From contig CP136063.1 of assembly GCA_032622095.1 (NCBI GenBank), positions 280,109,426-280,173,425 on the forward strand: a stretch of 64,000 nt of DNA. Reading direction: 5' to 3'. The notes below the pieces were generated by a model. It made no database searches and had not been told where the DNA came from. It saw only the letters and a list, made by a program, of their open reading frames with translations. Every line of letters starts with the position of its first letter. The stretch's first letter is position 1. Source of the DNA: Siphonodentalium dalli. Its lineage: Eukaryota; Mollusca; Scaphopoda; Gadilida; Siphonodentaliidae. Positions 1 to 10,324 of the stretch are shown here, in pieces. Both the position numbers and the translations under genes were made by a program.

Positions 1-79
1 AGGTCAAGGTCTGGTCGGAGTCGCTATTTGACCCGTCCAAAACACTCCCCGGACAAAATAACCCGTAGGTATCAAATTT

Positions 80-172
80 CGTCGAAATCCGTCCAGCAGT
101 TTTCCCGGCCATATAGCTAACAGACAAACAAACTGACAGAAGTCCCAAAATATATATTAGATCATTTGTGGG
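80..172 (+). repeat. LINE/SINE-like 3' tail, copy 1
   Basis: A block reading ATCCGTCCAGCAG, then a CAAA-rich stretch, then AGTCCCAAAATATATATTAGAT. It recurs at 433-513. The 'ATCCGTCC.GCAGTTT' phrase followed by (CAAA)n is typical of RTE-type LINE or SINE 3' ends (family knowledge). No coding part is attached here. Confidence 0.5.
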
Positions 173-432
173 TACCCGTTTCAAGGTGAAGGTCACCTCG
201 GGCGGACAAACTGACCCGATGAAAATCTCCCCCATTCACAGGAACCCCTAAGTACGAACACAGACAACACGCTCATGTCTGTACACGGACACTACACGCT
301 CATGTCTGGACACGCAGATTAACCCATGAATTCCCATTGCGGTGGCGGGGGATTGGAGAATGAGTGCTCTGACGTTCTCAGAAGCGGTGCGATGACAATC
401 CATCTGATATTTTACCCTTAGATAGGAAGTTT

Positions 433-513
433 GGGCTCAATCCGTCCGGCAGTTTACCCGGCCATAGCTAACAAACAAACAAACAAACAGAAGTCCCAAA
501 ATATATATTAGAT
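433..513 (+). repeat. LINE/SINE-like 3' tail, copy 2
   Basis: Second copy of the 80-172 block, with a longer CAAA run. Between the two copies lie short imperfect repeats containing ACACGCTCATGTCTG (around 269 and 295). Confidence 0.5.
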
Positions 514-877
514 ATATATATATATTTTTTTTAATTTTTTTTTGCACAAGAACCATAATAAAATGAATATGACATAAGGCATATACTAATATGTATTTCA
601 CAGGACTCCTGCATGATGCACAGGAGCAGTATGGCCATAGTTGGTCGTCTTCTTGATGCCACTAGCACGATTAAACGATTATATATACAATAGATGACGA
701 AATACATTTATGAATATGCATGCATGAAGTATAAATTCTGTTCCAAAATTGAATAATAGGCGGCTGTTATTGAAACGTATAATTATTAGCAATAATGGTA
801 ATGTGTCATTTATGCAGGTTTGCGCACCGCAATATAATTCCTGTTTCCAACAGATAATTACTAAACAATCCCAAGAT
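514..877. other. no gene recognised
   Basis: AT-rich sequence starting with a TA/T tract (511-541). I see no coding signature or repeat family here. Confidence 0.5.
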
Positions 878-963
878 GAATAAGAATGGCGAGACATTCC
901 GGGAGAATAAGAATGGCGAGACATTCCGGGAGAATAAGAATGGCGAGACATTCCGGGAGAATA
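878..963. repeat. 27-bp tandem repeat, three copies
   Basis: Three identical units beginning GAATAAGAATGGCGAGAC and ending CATTCCGGGA follow each other, with a short partial fourth. 27 is a multiple of three, so the repeat reads through as an ORF, but nothing suggests it is coding. Confidence 0.9.
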
Positions 964-1659
964 GTATATAGTTAAATGCCTACTTAATTTTAGAACCTTC
1001 AGATAACATTATATAAAATATATGCCATATTATATACCATTTCAAAGAGGAAGCTCTAAAAGCGTTGTATTATCAACTTATCCGGTGTAATAAACTGTAA
1101 ACATATTGTTTTTGTTGAGGTACCGACGTGTTTTCTGCGCTTACGTTTCGTCTGGACTGTACTTCAAGTTATATTATTTTCAAAGGAAGGGGGGTAACTC
1201 TATATCTTAGTTTGAATTGTGTTGTATTCTGGTAGCGCAACGGGGGAATGTTTCTATGATTTCAGCTATTTTCTATTACTATATTGACACCTTCTGAAAC
1301 GTTCCAAATGGCGATGAATTATAGTATTTTAATCATATTTTATATCATAGATTATTATTAAAACCGTATATATATATCAAGGCACTATAAGATATATCGT
1401 TGAATCGACAATTAAATGGGCCTTTAAGGTACTTCGTATGCTATATATGTATTTTTATTACATATCTATCAACGTATAATTCGCATGATCGCACAAGTTT
1501 CCAGGCGTGTGATAATTCTCAGAATCGCACCAGTGCAATCTGTCGACGGAACTATATTCATTCAGTGTTGTTAGACTGGTTCTCGCCGTTACTATTTTAA
1601 CTTTTTCAATCACGACAATAAAGAAACAATAAGCGATCAATCGATGAGATGATTCATTC
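964..1659. other. no gene recognised
   Basis: AT-rich, with a GGAAGGGGGG run near 1185. Only short ORFs with no family resemblance. Confidence 0.4.
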
Positions 1660-1756
1660 AAGTGAATACAACATTCTACTAACACCGCCGAAAATATGAA
1701 GCAAATCGACCGTACCACTCCATAAAAAAAAACATCGTCTGAACTACGCTCAATTG
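1660..1756 (+). repeat. dispersed repeat R1, copy A, left part
   Basis: Matches 8680-8760 and 14105-14200 (CATTCTACTAACA, CGCCGAAAAT, GCAAATCGACCGTA). The copy is split by the element at 1757-2559 and resumes at 2560, so the insertion came later. Confidence 0.75.
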
Positions 1757-1794
1757 TATGGGAAGCCAAATTGAGATTTAATAAATAATTGAGC

Positions 1795-2296
1795 TTAAAG
1801 ACACGGTTGGCCTTGGCGGTGGGTATCCTGTGAAAATATCTCCACCCGTCAAAAACCGCCACAAACAGAAAGAACATCAAAATGTAGATAGACTTTGTCC
1901 GTATACAAATAAGAAATATCGCATAAACAGTATGTTATGGTCATATGTTTGACCATTGTTATGTAAACAAAGGCGTAAAAAGTAACTTTTCTTGTGTTTG
2001 TTTATATTATGATGGTAAACATAAAGAGCGTTCTTTGTTGGTGAATACCTGATATGGAACTAATAAAGAGCGTTTATGCCATTTGTGTGTGATTAGCCAG
2101 TAGCATTGTGCTGTCTTCTGTAACACAATCAGGCTCTTGCTTAGGTAAAATATAGTAGGTCTTTATGATAACATGCTGTTTACGCGATGGTCATGGTATA
2201 TATGGACGGAACTGTATGCGTTTTACTGTTTTTCTGTTTATGGTGTTTGGAACAAATGTGAATATTTTCGACAATTAAGGCCGCACGTGCCTTTAA
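1795..2296. mobile_element. TTAAAG-ended MITE, copy A
   Basis: About 500 bp, starting TTAAAGACACGG and ending GCACGTGCCTTTAA. Further copies at 48673-49207 and 58409-58926 share internal phrases such as AAAGAGCGTTCTTTGTT and AAAGAGCGTTTAT. The TTAA at both ends suggests a TTAA target, as in piggyBac-type elements (inference). Non-coding. Confidence 0.75.
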
Positions 2297-2300
2297 GCCA

Positions 2301-2520
2301 AATAAGGAATATTCTTATTGCGCAAGGAATCTCTTATTGCGCTTAAGCGCAATAAGGAATATTCTTATTGCGCTTAAGCGCAATAAGAGCTAATTGCGCT
2401 TAAGCGCAATAAGAAATCCCTTATTGCACTTAAGCACAATAAGGGAAGATCTAATTGCGCTTAAGCGCAATAAGATATTCCTTATTGCGCTTAAGCGCAA
2501 TAAGTGATTCCTTAAGCTTA
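2301..2520. repeat. array of short perfect palindromes
   Basis: Six or so palindromes with the core TTGCGCTTAAGCGCAA, most flanked by TTAT/ATAA, occur back to back with short variable spacers. One unit carries a compensated change (TTGCACTTAAGCACAA). Confidence 0.85.
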
Positions 2521-2565
2521 AGCTCACTTATTTATTAAATGTCAATTTGGCTTCCCATACAATTG

Positions 2566-2790
2566 TAAATATCTACTACTCAATTCGGGACGCATCTATC
2601 GGCAATAAACTAACGAAAACGATTCCACCATCGAGTCACTGCATTTGATTAATACATACGGATGACGGTGTGTGTTGTAAATATATAATATTTGTAAAAA
2701 TAATTACTTTGAACAAGAATATTCTCAATTTCTATTCGATCACCCTACCGGAGTGTTTCATATCACTTTAACATAGTTGAGATATTCGTA
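2566..2790 (+). repeat. dispersed repeat R1, copy A, right part
   Basis: Continuation of R1 after the insertion, ending CCCTACCGGAGTGTTTCA as at 8945 and 14385. Confidence 0.75.
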
Positions 2791-3600
2791 TTAATTAGTA
2801 AACGATTTTGGCAGATCATACATAAACAGATATATCAGTATGCGCTCACGTTTGAAAAGAAGTTCGGTATGACTTCTCAATTTAGCGTCATATTAACTTC
2901 TTTTTTTCTGGAGAGTACTAATTCTGCTGATTTGGTTAGAATTTCCCCATATATGCATATAATAAATTGCTATACACTAGATATAGTATTTTTCTCGAGT
3001 TGTCAGGCAAAAAACGTTTCACTTTGTGTAGTTGAGCGTATTGTAACTTGAGGAAATATGATCTTTGAAGGTTAAATAGTGATGTCAAGGAATTTAACAG
3101 ATAAGATAAGATATACCCTGTATTTGGTTACCAACTCGGATTGAATCGCTGGTGTTTAATTTTAGTCTGAAATTACTCCGCATGTATATCATTATTTTTA
3201 GGGTAGATCAACATCTATTTACTTTTAAGGGTTTGTTAATAATATGTTGCAACAGCACCATTCAAAGCATTTTCTCATTTAAGAATTTGCTTATTTTCGC
3301 AATCTATCGTTGTCTTGATCGGATGTATAACGGGTGGTATTATCAGCGAAAGATATTAATCACAAATATGTTGACATATAAATAAGAAAAAAACAGTCGG
3401 CGCGATGATAGATCACTGTCTGGCTATGTTGTTTGTATCAGACTAGTAATTCTACATAGTTTTGGTAACTCCTGAACCACTCGTTTGATTATCCTCTGAT
3501 TCCGTATGTTCTATTTTTTCCTCAAAACTATATCATGATTAATGGTATGGAATGATGACGACAGCTAATAGAAGTGCAGAATGTTTCGTATTCCGATAAT
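2791..3600. other. no gene recognised
   Basis: ORFs of 60 and 77 codons lie here, but they are AT-rich and resemble nothing I know. The missing 5' exons of the ubiquitin-like gene could be here or left of the window; I cannot point to one. Confidence 0.35.
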
Positions 3601-3606
3601 AATTTC

Positions 3607-3690
3607 AACAAACGACCGGAACTTATCATATGAACAGTTCATGTGGGTTAACTACTCGTCAATGGGTATTTAGTATAAGGAGAGTTAACA
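3607..3690 (-). repeat. dispersed repeat G, half copy
   Basis: Inverted relative to 7562-7830 and 15482-15733. It shares CAACAAACGACC, TGAACAGTTC and ATTTAGTATA phrases. Confidence 0.55.
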
Positions 3691-3987
3691 CAATCTTTCG
3701 AACACTCTGTTAGTAGTGGCCTTTATCAATATTAGTGTTCCAGTATACACAATAATATATAGTATACACAATAATTTCCCTTGATTAATGCCAGTCTATG
3801 TAAACATACTCTCATACCATTATTTTTTATATGTGGGTATGTAGTTTACTCCAGACTGGATTAATGCATGCCATTGTAATGTTTTGTTTCATATTCTTAA
3901 AATGCCGAGTAACTATATACATCAACAAGTATTCATTATTATACGCGCCGCGTGTATACTAATGTACAAATTCTTGTTTAGTCTAGA

Positions 3988-4324
3988 CCCAAACTCCATA
4001 TAGCGCCCTCTACGCTATCGCTGCGATATATCACTGCCACAATGAGTGTACTTTGCAGACTATAAATCTATTTTTACATATCGTCGCGGAACTGTATTTA
4101 CTACTATTTAGTCACATATTATCTTGTTTTGACCACCAATTTTTTTAAAGTTTGCAATAATGGTAATTCTTTCTGTATTGATAAGAACAATATGAACTGA
4201 GCCAGACATAGACAATTTTAATCCTAAAACATAAGAACTAAAAACACGTAAGAATTCCTTATCAATTAATGTCATTATGGAATCTCAGCGGAGCGATGGA
4301 GATTATACTCTGCCTGGAGTTTGG
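3988..4324 (+). mobile_element. CCAAACTCC-ended MITE, copy 1
   Basis: Begins CCCAAACTCCATATAGCGCC and ends GGAGTTTGG. TCTAGA is repeated on both sides (3982-3987, 4325-4330), a likely target duplication. A full copy lies inverted at 16649-16946. Confidence 0.8.
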
Positions 4325-4335
4325 TCTAGACCCTG

Positions 4336-4414
4336 CCCAAACTCCATGCAGAGTTATCTCCCATCGCTACGCTGATACACAGTGATAACGTAGAGGGCGC
4401 TGTATGGAGTTTGG
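4336..4414 (-). mobile_element. CCAAACTCC-ended MITE, 80-bp derivative
   Basis: Both ends of the 3988-4324 family, with the middle missing, so it is an internal-deletion derivative. CCCTGC occurs on both flanks. Confidence 0.7.
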
Positions 4415-4622
4415 ACCCTGCCATAGCGCTGGTGGTTCTATTTATAGAATGTTTTATTATTGAGACACATTAAAAGTTGTAGTGCAACCCCAATGCCGAG
4501 CTGTAGTGCTGCGACCCCGAGGCCGAGCCCCGTAAAAGGTGTAGTTGTAGAATTTCAATTTCGTTTATTGGCGTTTACATTATTTCAATAATGTTGATTT
4601 TGTTTGTTTGTGATAAGCTATG

Positions 4623-4731
4623 CCAATTACAAATAACAGAAATGAAAAAGATTCTATAATTACAATCATGGGTATATAATATATGATCTTGAGCGCGTTA
4701 CCATTTCTGACTATGGTTTTCTTGTCTTCAG
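4623..4731 (+). repeat. intron-end repeat M1, stops at the 3' splice site
   Basis: A 109-base block from CCAATTACAAATAACAG through GCGTTACCATTTCTGACTA to TTCTTGTCTTCAG. It matches 57938-58061 (reverse strand) nearly base for base, and its last 40-50 bases match 54685-54735 (reverse strand). In all three places similarity ends exactly at the CAG before an exon, and the exons that follow are unrelated. Confidence 0.85.
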
Positions 4732-4944
4732 ATCCTGCCAATCTTAAACACAGGTTAATGGTTGTTAAACAAGGCCCGGCTAGCTGTAACAAGAAGAAGC
4801 TCTTTTACGTGTACGGTATCGGAATGGACTGCGAGGACAAGCCAAAGATAAAACCATCGGAACACAAAGAGCGCAAACAAGACTTTACATGGCCGGGCAT
4901 CAGAATTCCAGGAGATGTGTACTTTGATATGATCAGGCAAGAAG
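4732..4944 (+). CDS. internal exon of a gene ending in a ubiquitin-like domain
   Basis: The exon is open, bounded by TTCTTGTCTTCAG before and GAAG/GTACAC after. It starts in phase 1 and ends in phase 1; the next three exons (7915-7978, 9617-9727, 15839-15932) continue the frame without a break to a TGA. The encoded part begins DPANLKHRLMVVKQG and includes KLFYVYGIGMDCED and DFTWPGIRIPGDVYF, which I do not recognise. It is basic and Lys-rich with three Cys. The C-terminal exons look like a ubiquitin fold, so this could be an adaptor or modifier-type protein, but no function is assigned. The 5' exons are missing. Its 3' end has been copied into an array of 83-bp repeats in the following intron. 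Confidence 0.7.
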
Positions 4945-5245
4945 GTACACACTTATTTTTGATTATACTAACCTCAAATTGATCAGAATTCCACGAACCA
5001 TGTACATTGCTATGGTCATGAAAGAAAGTACAGATTTGTTTCTGATTATATTAATCTAAAATAGATAATAATTCCAGGAAACATGTACTTTTGATATTGT
5101 CATGAAAGAAAGAACATACTTCATTCTGATTATAATAATCTAAAATTAATCACAATTCCAGGAAATATGTACTTTGATATGTCATGAAAGAAAGTACTTG
5201 CTTTTTATTTCACTAATCTAATTTGATCAGAATTTTAGGAAACAT
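4901..5245 (+). repeat. 83-bp tandem repeat spanning exon end and intron start
   Basis: About five degenerate units start at 4901, 4984, 5067, 5151 and 5228, each with ATTCCAGGA.A.ATGTACTT and GAAAGAAAGTAC phrases. The first unit is the last 44 bases of the exon plus the splice donor and 39 intron bases; the later ones are intronic. The fifth unit is cut by the element at 5256-5613 and continues at 5622. Confidence 0.8.
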
Positions 5246-5255
5246 ATACTTATAT

Positions 5256-5613
5256 CACCTGATACAACCATATGTTACACTATAATATAAGAAATCTGTT
5301 AAGGAAAATGCATCTGTTATGCAGAGGTTCTGGCATGCCGCGACGTCCGCCCTGGCATGCTATACAGACTGTAATACACTAAAACGCTAACATTAGGCGA
5401 AGGGTAATAACTCTCATACAAATCGCCGTTATTTCGTAAAGGTACATTCTTTATAGAGTTATTACCCTTCGCCTAATGTTAGCGTTTTGGTCATTTACAG
5501 TCTGTATAGCATGCCAGGGCGGACGTCGCGGCATGCCAGAACCTCTCTATTACAGATGCCTTTTCCTTAACATATTTCTTATATTATAGTGTAACATAGT
5601 GTTGTATCAGGTG
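5256..5613. mobile_element. foldback MITE with 8-bp target duplication
   Basis: The two halves are near-perfect reverse complements of about 165 bases, starting CACCTGATACAAC. ACTTATAT flanks both sides (5248-5255 and 5614-5621). An 8-bp duplication is typical of hAT elements (family knowledge). Non-coding; it sits in the fifth 83-bp repeat unit, so it is younger than that array. Confidence 0.9.
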
Positions 5614-5689
5614 ACTTATATATGGTCATGCAAGAGGAAGGTACAGACTTATTTTTGATTACACTAATCTTTAATAAGCGAGATCACTG

Positions 5690-6160
5690 ATTCGCTGCCA
5701 TATTGTATTCATCCAGCCCCCATTCCGCGGTTTAAGTGCTACAGGTCAATGTTCTGGATGTGCACTTTACTGTTCTATTTTTAGAACAGACCATTCAGAC
5801 GATACCATATAGCGATATAGATCATTATAGGGTGTTCCCATAGCTATGCTCCGAACGTCAGATGTCCCAGATTTATTATTTGTATTGTTTTATTATTAAA
5901 CAGTTATAAGCAACAATGAGTCTAATTAACGTTTATTTGTGACAAATTTTACACAATAAAATTTCTGGTCTCTGTTAACAGTAACCACTATTGTTCGTTA
6001 GCTAAAAAATCACATGTTTTTAGACCAGAAACTATTCGAAAAATAATCAATATTAATCGATAGAAGCGTTTCCGGGCAGTGATCTTCAATTCATATCTAA
6101 AGTTTTATACCCCGCGGTAACTATGTTTACAAGAGATAATACCATAATATCATGTACGAT
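5690..6160. other. intron sequence, no gene recognised
   Basis: Contains a short self-complementary pair (TTTCTGGTCT near 5959 and AGACCAGAAA near 6023). Nothing coding seen. Confidence 0.4.
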
Positions 6161-6628
6161 TTAACCCTTTCAGTGCCAGGGGTCGATCTCATCGGCCCTA
6201 ATTTACGGTCTGTAAAATCGGCACTAAAAAAAATTAAAAAATGTTTTGTTTTTTTTTTGGGTTGAATTATTTTGGGTATGCTTAAGCATGCTATAGCGAA
6301 TTTTAAAACAAACTGGATTAAACCTTAGGGGCATGTTATAACTCAAAACTATCACCAAGTATTCATAGTAATAATTTTGATGCCCATGAAAAACGTGAGA
6401 TTCTCTGGCACTAAACCTACAAAATAAGTCTGTTAAAGAATATAAGAAAAAATTATTAAAATTGTAAAAAATTGTAAAAAATAATAACAAATGATGAAAA
6501 ATTGTTAGGCCAATGCATTCTCTTATATATGCGAGGCGACATATGGTCGACTCGCATATATAAGAGAATGCATTGGCACAGGGTATATGGGTTGATACAA
6601 AAATCGGACCTGGCACTCAAAGGGTTAA
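6161..6628. mobile_element. TTAACCCTTT MITE (AGTGCCAGG subtype) with palindrome cassette
   Basis: Ends are TTAACCCTTTCAGTGCCAGG and its near reverse complement, closing in TTAA. Near the right end is a 69-bp palindrome (6509-6577, GCCAATGCATTCTC...GAGAATGCATTGGC) also found in two other MITE families in this window. Confidence 0.8.
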
Positions 6629-7179
6629 CAATGATCCCGCCGCTCACATATAACAGGATATATAGTTGAGCTTCAGTGTCGCCGACGAAGTCATATTAGA
6701 AACACGTTGGTGTTGAACCATGTTGGGTATACCCATTATGATATATAAAGAAGAGCATGGGCGTGGCAAATTACGCCCTTGATTAGCCATTTCGAATTGT
6801 GCTACCGCAAAATACAATGACAATTTGAGCTTACCAAGATTAGCTGATATACCCCTAATTTCAATGTCAAATTGCGGTCAAATGCTAAGGCTAAAAGGGC
6901 CGTAACTCTTGTAAAAATAATTGTACGGAACCCACATTCCAACTGGGCCTGTAATTTTAGCTGCGAAATACACATACCAACATTGGTTCAGATCAAGTAA
7001 TCCAAACTGGAGTTATCAGTCAGAAACCAAAAATGTTAACATACTGATTACATAATACAACATTTTTTTTCCAAACATAATTATCAATCAAAATTATTAT
7101 CATCTCAAAATACCGACAGCAAAGACGGTTACCCATGGCGGAATGACGATTGTGAGCGGATGCTATATTTCTGAAACAA
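6629..7179. other. intron sequence, no gene recognised
   Basis: No repeat match or coding pattern noted. Confidence 0.35.
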
Positions 7180-7565
7180 ACAAACCGGCCAAAACCGGCC
7201 AAATAAAGCTTCAACAGCCTAAAATATCTTGGGTCTGTCTCAATAAAACCATACAAATATGGATATCATTGGAACCGGCTCATTGACCACATTGTGATGG
7301 TTACAGTTATACCCTGTGCCAATGCATTCTCTTATATATGCGAGTCGACCATAGGTCGCATCGCATATATAAGAGAATGCATTGGCCTAAAAAAACAACT
7401 TTTTTTAACACTTTTTACCATTTTTTCTTACATTCTTTAACAATTTTATAATTTTTAATGTGTTAAGCCAATGCATTCTCTTATATATGCGAGGCGACCT
7501 ATGGTCGACTCGCATATATAAGAGAATGCATTGGCACAGGGCCCTTCTGTTGGGTAAAGGGTTAA
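7180..7565 (+). mobile_element. TTAACCCTTTACCCAAC MITE, left end lost
   Basis: Same element as 40908-41263 and 51539-51920 but missing the left terminus. It holds two 69-bp palindromes (7318-7386 and 7467-7535) separated by about 80 AT-rich bases, and ends GGGTAAAGGGTTAA. Confidence 0.8.
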
Positions 7566-7830
7566 CCTTTATTATACTAAATACTCGTTGACGAATAGTT
7601 TTCAAAGGAAATGTTCAGATATACGAGTAAACTGTTCAACAAACGACCACGTTGAACTTATTATCTGAACAGTTCCCTCCAATACATAAGAATCCTTCAG
7701 CACTTATGTTATCTTTTCGTCTGACAGTCGTCTGCTAATTTATCCCGAACACTCATCCCAATGAATAATACACTATTCCAATGTTTACCTTTATAACTGG
7801 GTGGGAGAACCCATTTAGTATAGAAGGGGT
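7562..7830 (+). repeat. dispersed repeat G
   Basis: Matches 15482-15733: ATACTAAATACTCGTTGACGA, TTATCTGAACAGTTCCCTC and GGGAGAACCCATTTAGTATA in the same order. The ends are a weak inverted repeat, so it may be a MITE. It is inserted directly beside the previous element. Confidence 0.7.
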
Positions 7831-7914
7831 TGTTAAACTGGGTATCAAAACTCCGAAATGTGGTGACAATAGCCCCTCCATCTTCACTGACGCTGATATT
7901 TGTATTACTTTCAG

Positions 7915-7978
7915 ATGTGAGTAGCCGACCTACTGGTGTTAACGACGAGAGAACAGAACCTTGTGTGGTTGATTTAAT
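7915..7978 (+). CDS. second visible exon of the ubiquitin-like gene
   Basis: 64 bases between ATTACTTTCAG and GTGAGTAATT, both good splice signals. Only one frame is open and it is the one that joins in phase to 4732-4944 before and 9617-9727 after, reading D/VSSRPTGVNDERTEPCVVDL/I. The last residues (CVVDLI) look like the first beta strand of the ubiquitin-like fold that follows. The phase match on both sides is the main support, because the exon is too short to judge alone. Confidence 0.7.
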
Positions 7979-8594
7979 GTGAGTAATTAATATTTTTCAA
8001 CTTGATATCACTGCCAGGCAACAAAAATGTATCGACATAAATTTCAGATATCTCTCGACATTTTGTTTAAGATTTCCCAAATGTATCAGATTTAAAAAGA
8101 CAATTTTGAAAATGCAGTGGCTATATGTAATTTCAAAGAGAGCAAGTTTTTTTTATACACAAGAAGTATTTGGTGAAGTGGGTAGTGTCACGTTTTGATC
8201 AGTTCTGCGGATATTTGTAGCATCATCCCATAAAATTAATGTCAAAATCAGAATGAAAACGAAAAATGACCGCATACACACTAAAAACCAGAGTGATAAA
8301 TTGCCCCCATACTCAATCAGAGAGTGGTAAAATGTTCTACGCATGCATGATGTTCGGGAGCTATTGGAAAATTGTCTATCTGAGTGCTACTATTGAGAAG
8401 GTAAACCAGATCTACCGTCCTCCCCTATTAGTGCTAAGATTTTACCCATCCGGAGCAACATTGGAAAAATACAACAAGCACTTCGCGTGGCTACTCTTGG
8501 TGGGTATACATATACCTCTCAGGAGTGGCACCTTAGAACTATTGGAGGGCCAAGAATCCAAGATATTACCTCCCCGGAGAGGCGACCTAATATT

Positions 8595-8965
8595 TTAAAG
8601 ACATAATATGGACTTGTTCGGGTGTGTGAAACTGATACATTAGTACCCAGTCGCTTTGTTGACTGGATGAATGTAGCATTCTACTAACATCGCCGAAAAT
8701 CTTAAGCAAATCGACCGTAACACTCCATAGAAAACATCGACGCGCAATTGAAAATATTTATCTCTCGATTCGGACGCAACTATCGGCGTTAACTAACGAA
8801 AACGACTTCGCCACCGAGAGTCATTGCATTTAATTAAGATGTAAGAATGACGAAGTGTGTGTTGTCAATTTGGATATAATATTTGAAAAAAATATATCTT
8901 GCTCAAACTACTTTGAGCAAGATTATTATCCATTTATATTTGATAACCCTACCGGAGTGTTTCAC
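8595..8965 (+). repeat. dispersed repeat R1, copy B
   Basis: About 370 bp, from TTAAAGACATAATATGGACTTG to CCGGAGTGTTTCAC. Copy C at 14037-14404 is co-linear; copy A at 1660-2790 is interrupted. Non-coding. Confidence 0.8.
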
Positions 8966-9480
8966 ATAAGGATTAACTGTCATGTGGACTGTTTTTATGG
9001 AGATGTAACCGTGAGTTAAGTGGACATAACTTGTGTAAAACCCGAAGGGTTTTACATACAAGTTATGACAACATACCTCACGGTTACATCTCCATAAAAA
9101 TAGTCCACATGACAGTTAATCCTTATATTTATATACATTTAGCGAAAAAGCCACTTTTGTAAATGTATTAAATCGAAAAGTGTATCGTGACAAAAACAGC
9201 CCAAAATACCCAATAGCACCCTTGGCAAAAGTTAATAGGAACAATTTCTCTTCATATTGAAACCCGATGATGTATTAAGTCAATCCTGCGCGAGTCCAAA
9301 TGCGCCCAAAACATTACGCGTTCGTCTTTCCAAACCCAATGACGTATCGATGTTGTTATGAGCTTGGTGTTATTGAGCCGTTGCGCATTCACCGAGAAAT
9401 AACTGCAACTAGCCACGTGGGCGCCGACCAATCAGAATGCTGGATTTAGTGATGACAACACTTAGTATGTAAATATATCA
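8966..9480 (+). mobile_element. foldback element F2, single arm
   Basis: Starts with a perfect-looking 160-bp hairpin (8966-9126, ATAAGGATTAACTGTCATG arms with a loop at AACCCGAAGGGTT) followed by about 350 bp of single-copy arm. Two arms in tail-to-tail orientation make the full element at 56807-57791; another single arm is at 59648-60160. Confidence 0.85.
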
Positions 9481-9616
9481 CTTTATCTGTATACTTGCAT
9501 TAAATTATATAGGTGCAACCGCCACACATTTTCACATATATATAAACACATACACCGGCGGCGCATGTGACTTCATGTATCCTTAGTATACATAATAATC
9601 CATTTTTCACTTACAG

Positions 9617-9727
9617 ATTAGATATTTCGAATGAGGAGTCCATAAATGAAGTCAGAAATCGGCTAGCAGCTCTCATTAAGAGACCGGCTTCTGCGGTCCA
9701 TTTAATTCACCAAGGCCGAGAACTGAA
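9617..9727 (+). CDS. third visible exon: first half of a ubiquitin-like domain
   Basis: Bounded by TTTTCACTTACAG and GTGAGTAA. With two bases from the previous exon it reads I/LDISNEESINEVRNRLAAL then IKRPASAVHLIHQGRELK. The pattern (short strand, an acidic turn, an amphipathic helix starting INEVRNRLAALI, then a strand HLIHQGRELK) is that of strands 2-3 and helix 1 of ubiquitin-like domains, where the family has '.LIF.GK.L.'. It ends in phase 2 and joins to 15839-15932. The intron after it is 6.1 kb and made almost entirely of repeats. Confidence 0.75.
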
Positions 9728-9804
9728 GTGAGTAAAAGGTTACAAACAACTATATCAAATTCTGAATAGAGTAACGCCTCTTGAATTTGTATAGCCACAT
9801 TTAA

Positions 9805-10300
9805 AAATATTTACATAGCCCGTCTGCGCTACACTATAAAAAGTGGTCGGTGATTGGTCAACTACCAACTGGGCCACCCGTTTCATATCCCAATAACACA
9901 GAGACACCTAATAACACACAGACCGTATAACACGAACTCGACGTCACAAATTGTTGACCTATATGTCACATAATCTGACAAAATCACCAGAATAATTGGG
10001 CGTTCTTTCCAACGTTCAACCGAATTGCATCTGAAGCCAGTTATTTATTTCGAACACGTTATCATCGCTAAATGTTTGGCAATCGTATATTGGGCTGACC
10101 TAATGTTCTGAGTGGGCTAGTCTCAAATTCTAGGCAGATTTTGTGAAAATAAATAAGAATACACTCAGCTTTTTATGAGATATATATCAAATTGCTATAT
10201 AAATATATGAAATGAATAAAGTGGGTATGTGTGTGCATGTTATTGGGGGATACGGCGCTGTGGTCGTTGGGGCGCATTTAGCGAGAACCGCTATCGGTTT
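9805..10300 (+). repeat. dispersed repeat H, copy 1
   Basis: Matches 47556-48020 from AATATTTACATAGCCCGTCTG to GCACATTTAG. The second copy interrupts a duplicated intron segment that is intact at 55370, so H is mobile. Confidence 0.7.
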
Positions 10301-10324
10301 TAGGACGTTCCATTTAGCCTTCAG

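Larger units (their letters stand above)
1757..2559. mobile_element. composite inverted-repeat element in R1
   Basis: The ends form an imperfect 43-bp inverted repeat starting TATGGGAAGCCAAATTGA. CAATTG is duplicated on both sides (1751-1756 and 2560-2565), and the uninterrupted repeat copy at 14190 has a single CAATTG at the matching place, which supports an insertion with a 6-bp target duplication. It contains a second MITE (1795-2296) and a palindrome array (2301-2520). No transposase is visible. Confidence 0.7.

Noticed and set aside
2869-3051. 60-codon + strand ORF as first exon of the ubiquitin-like gene
   Set aside because: No signal or motif, and no donor whose phase could be tied to 4732 with confidence.
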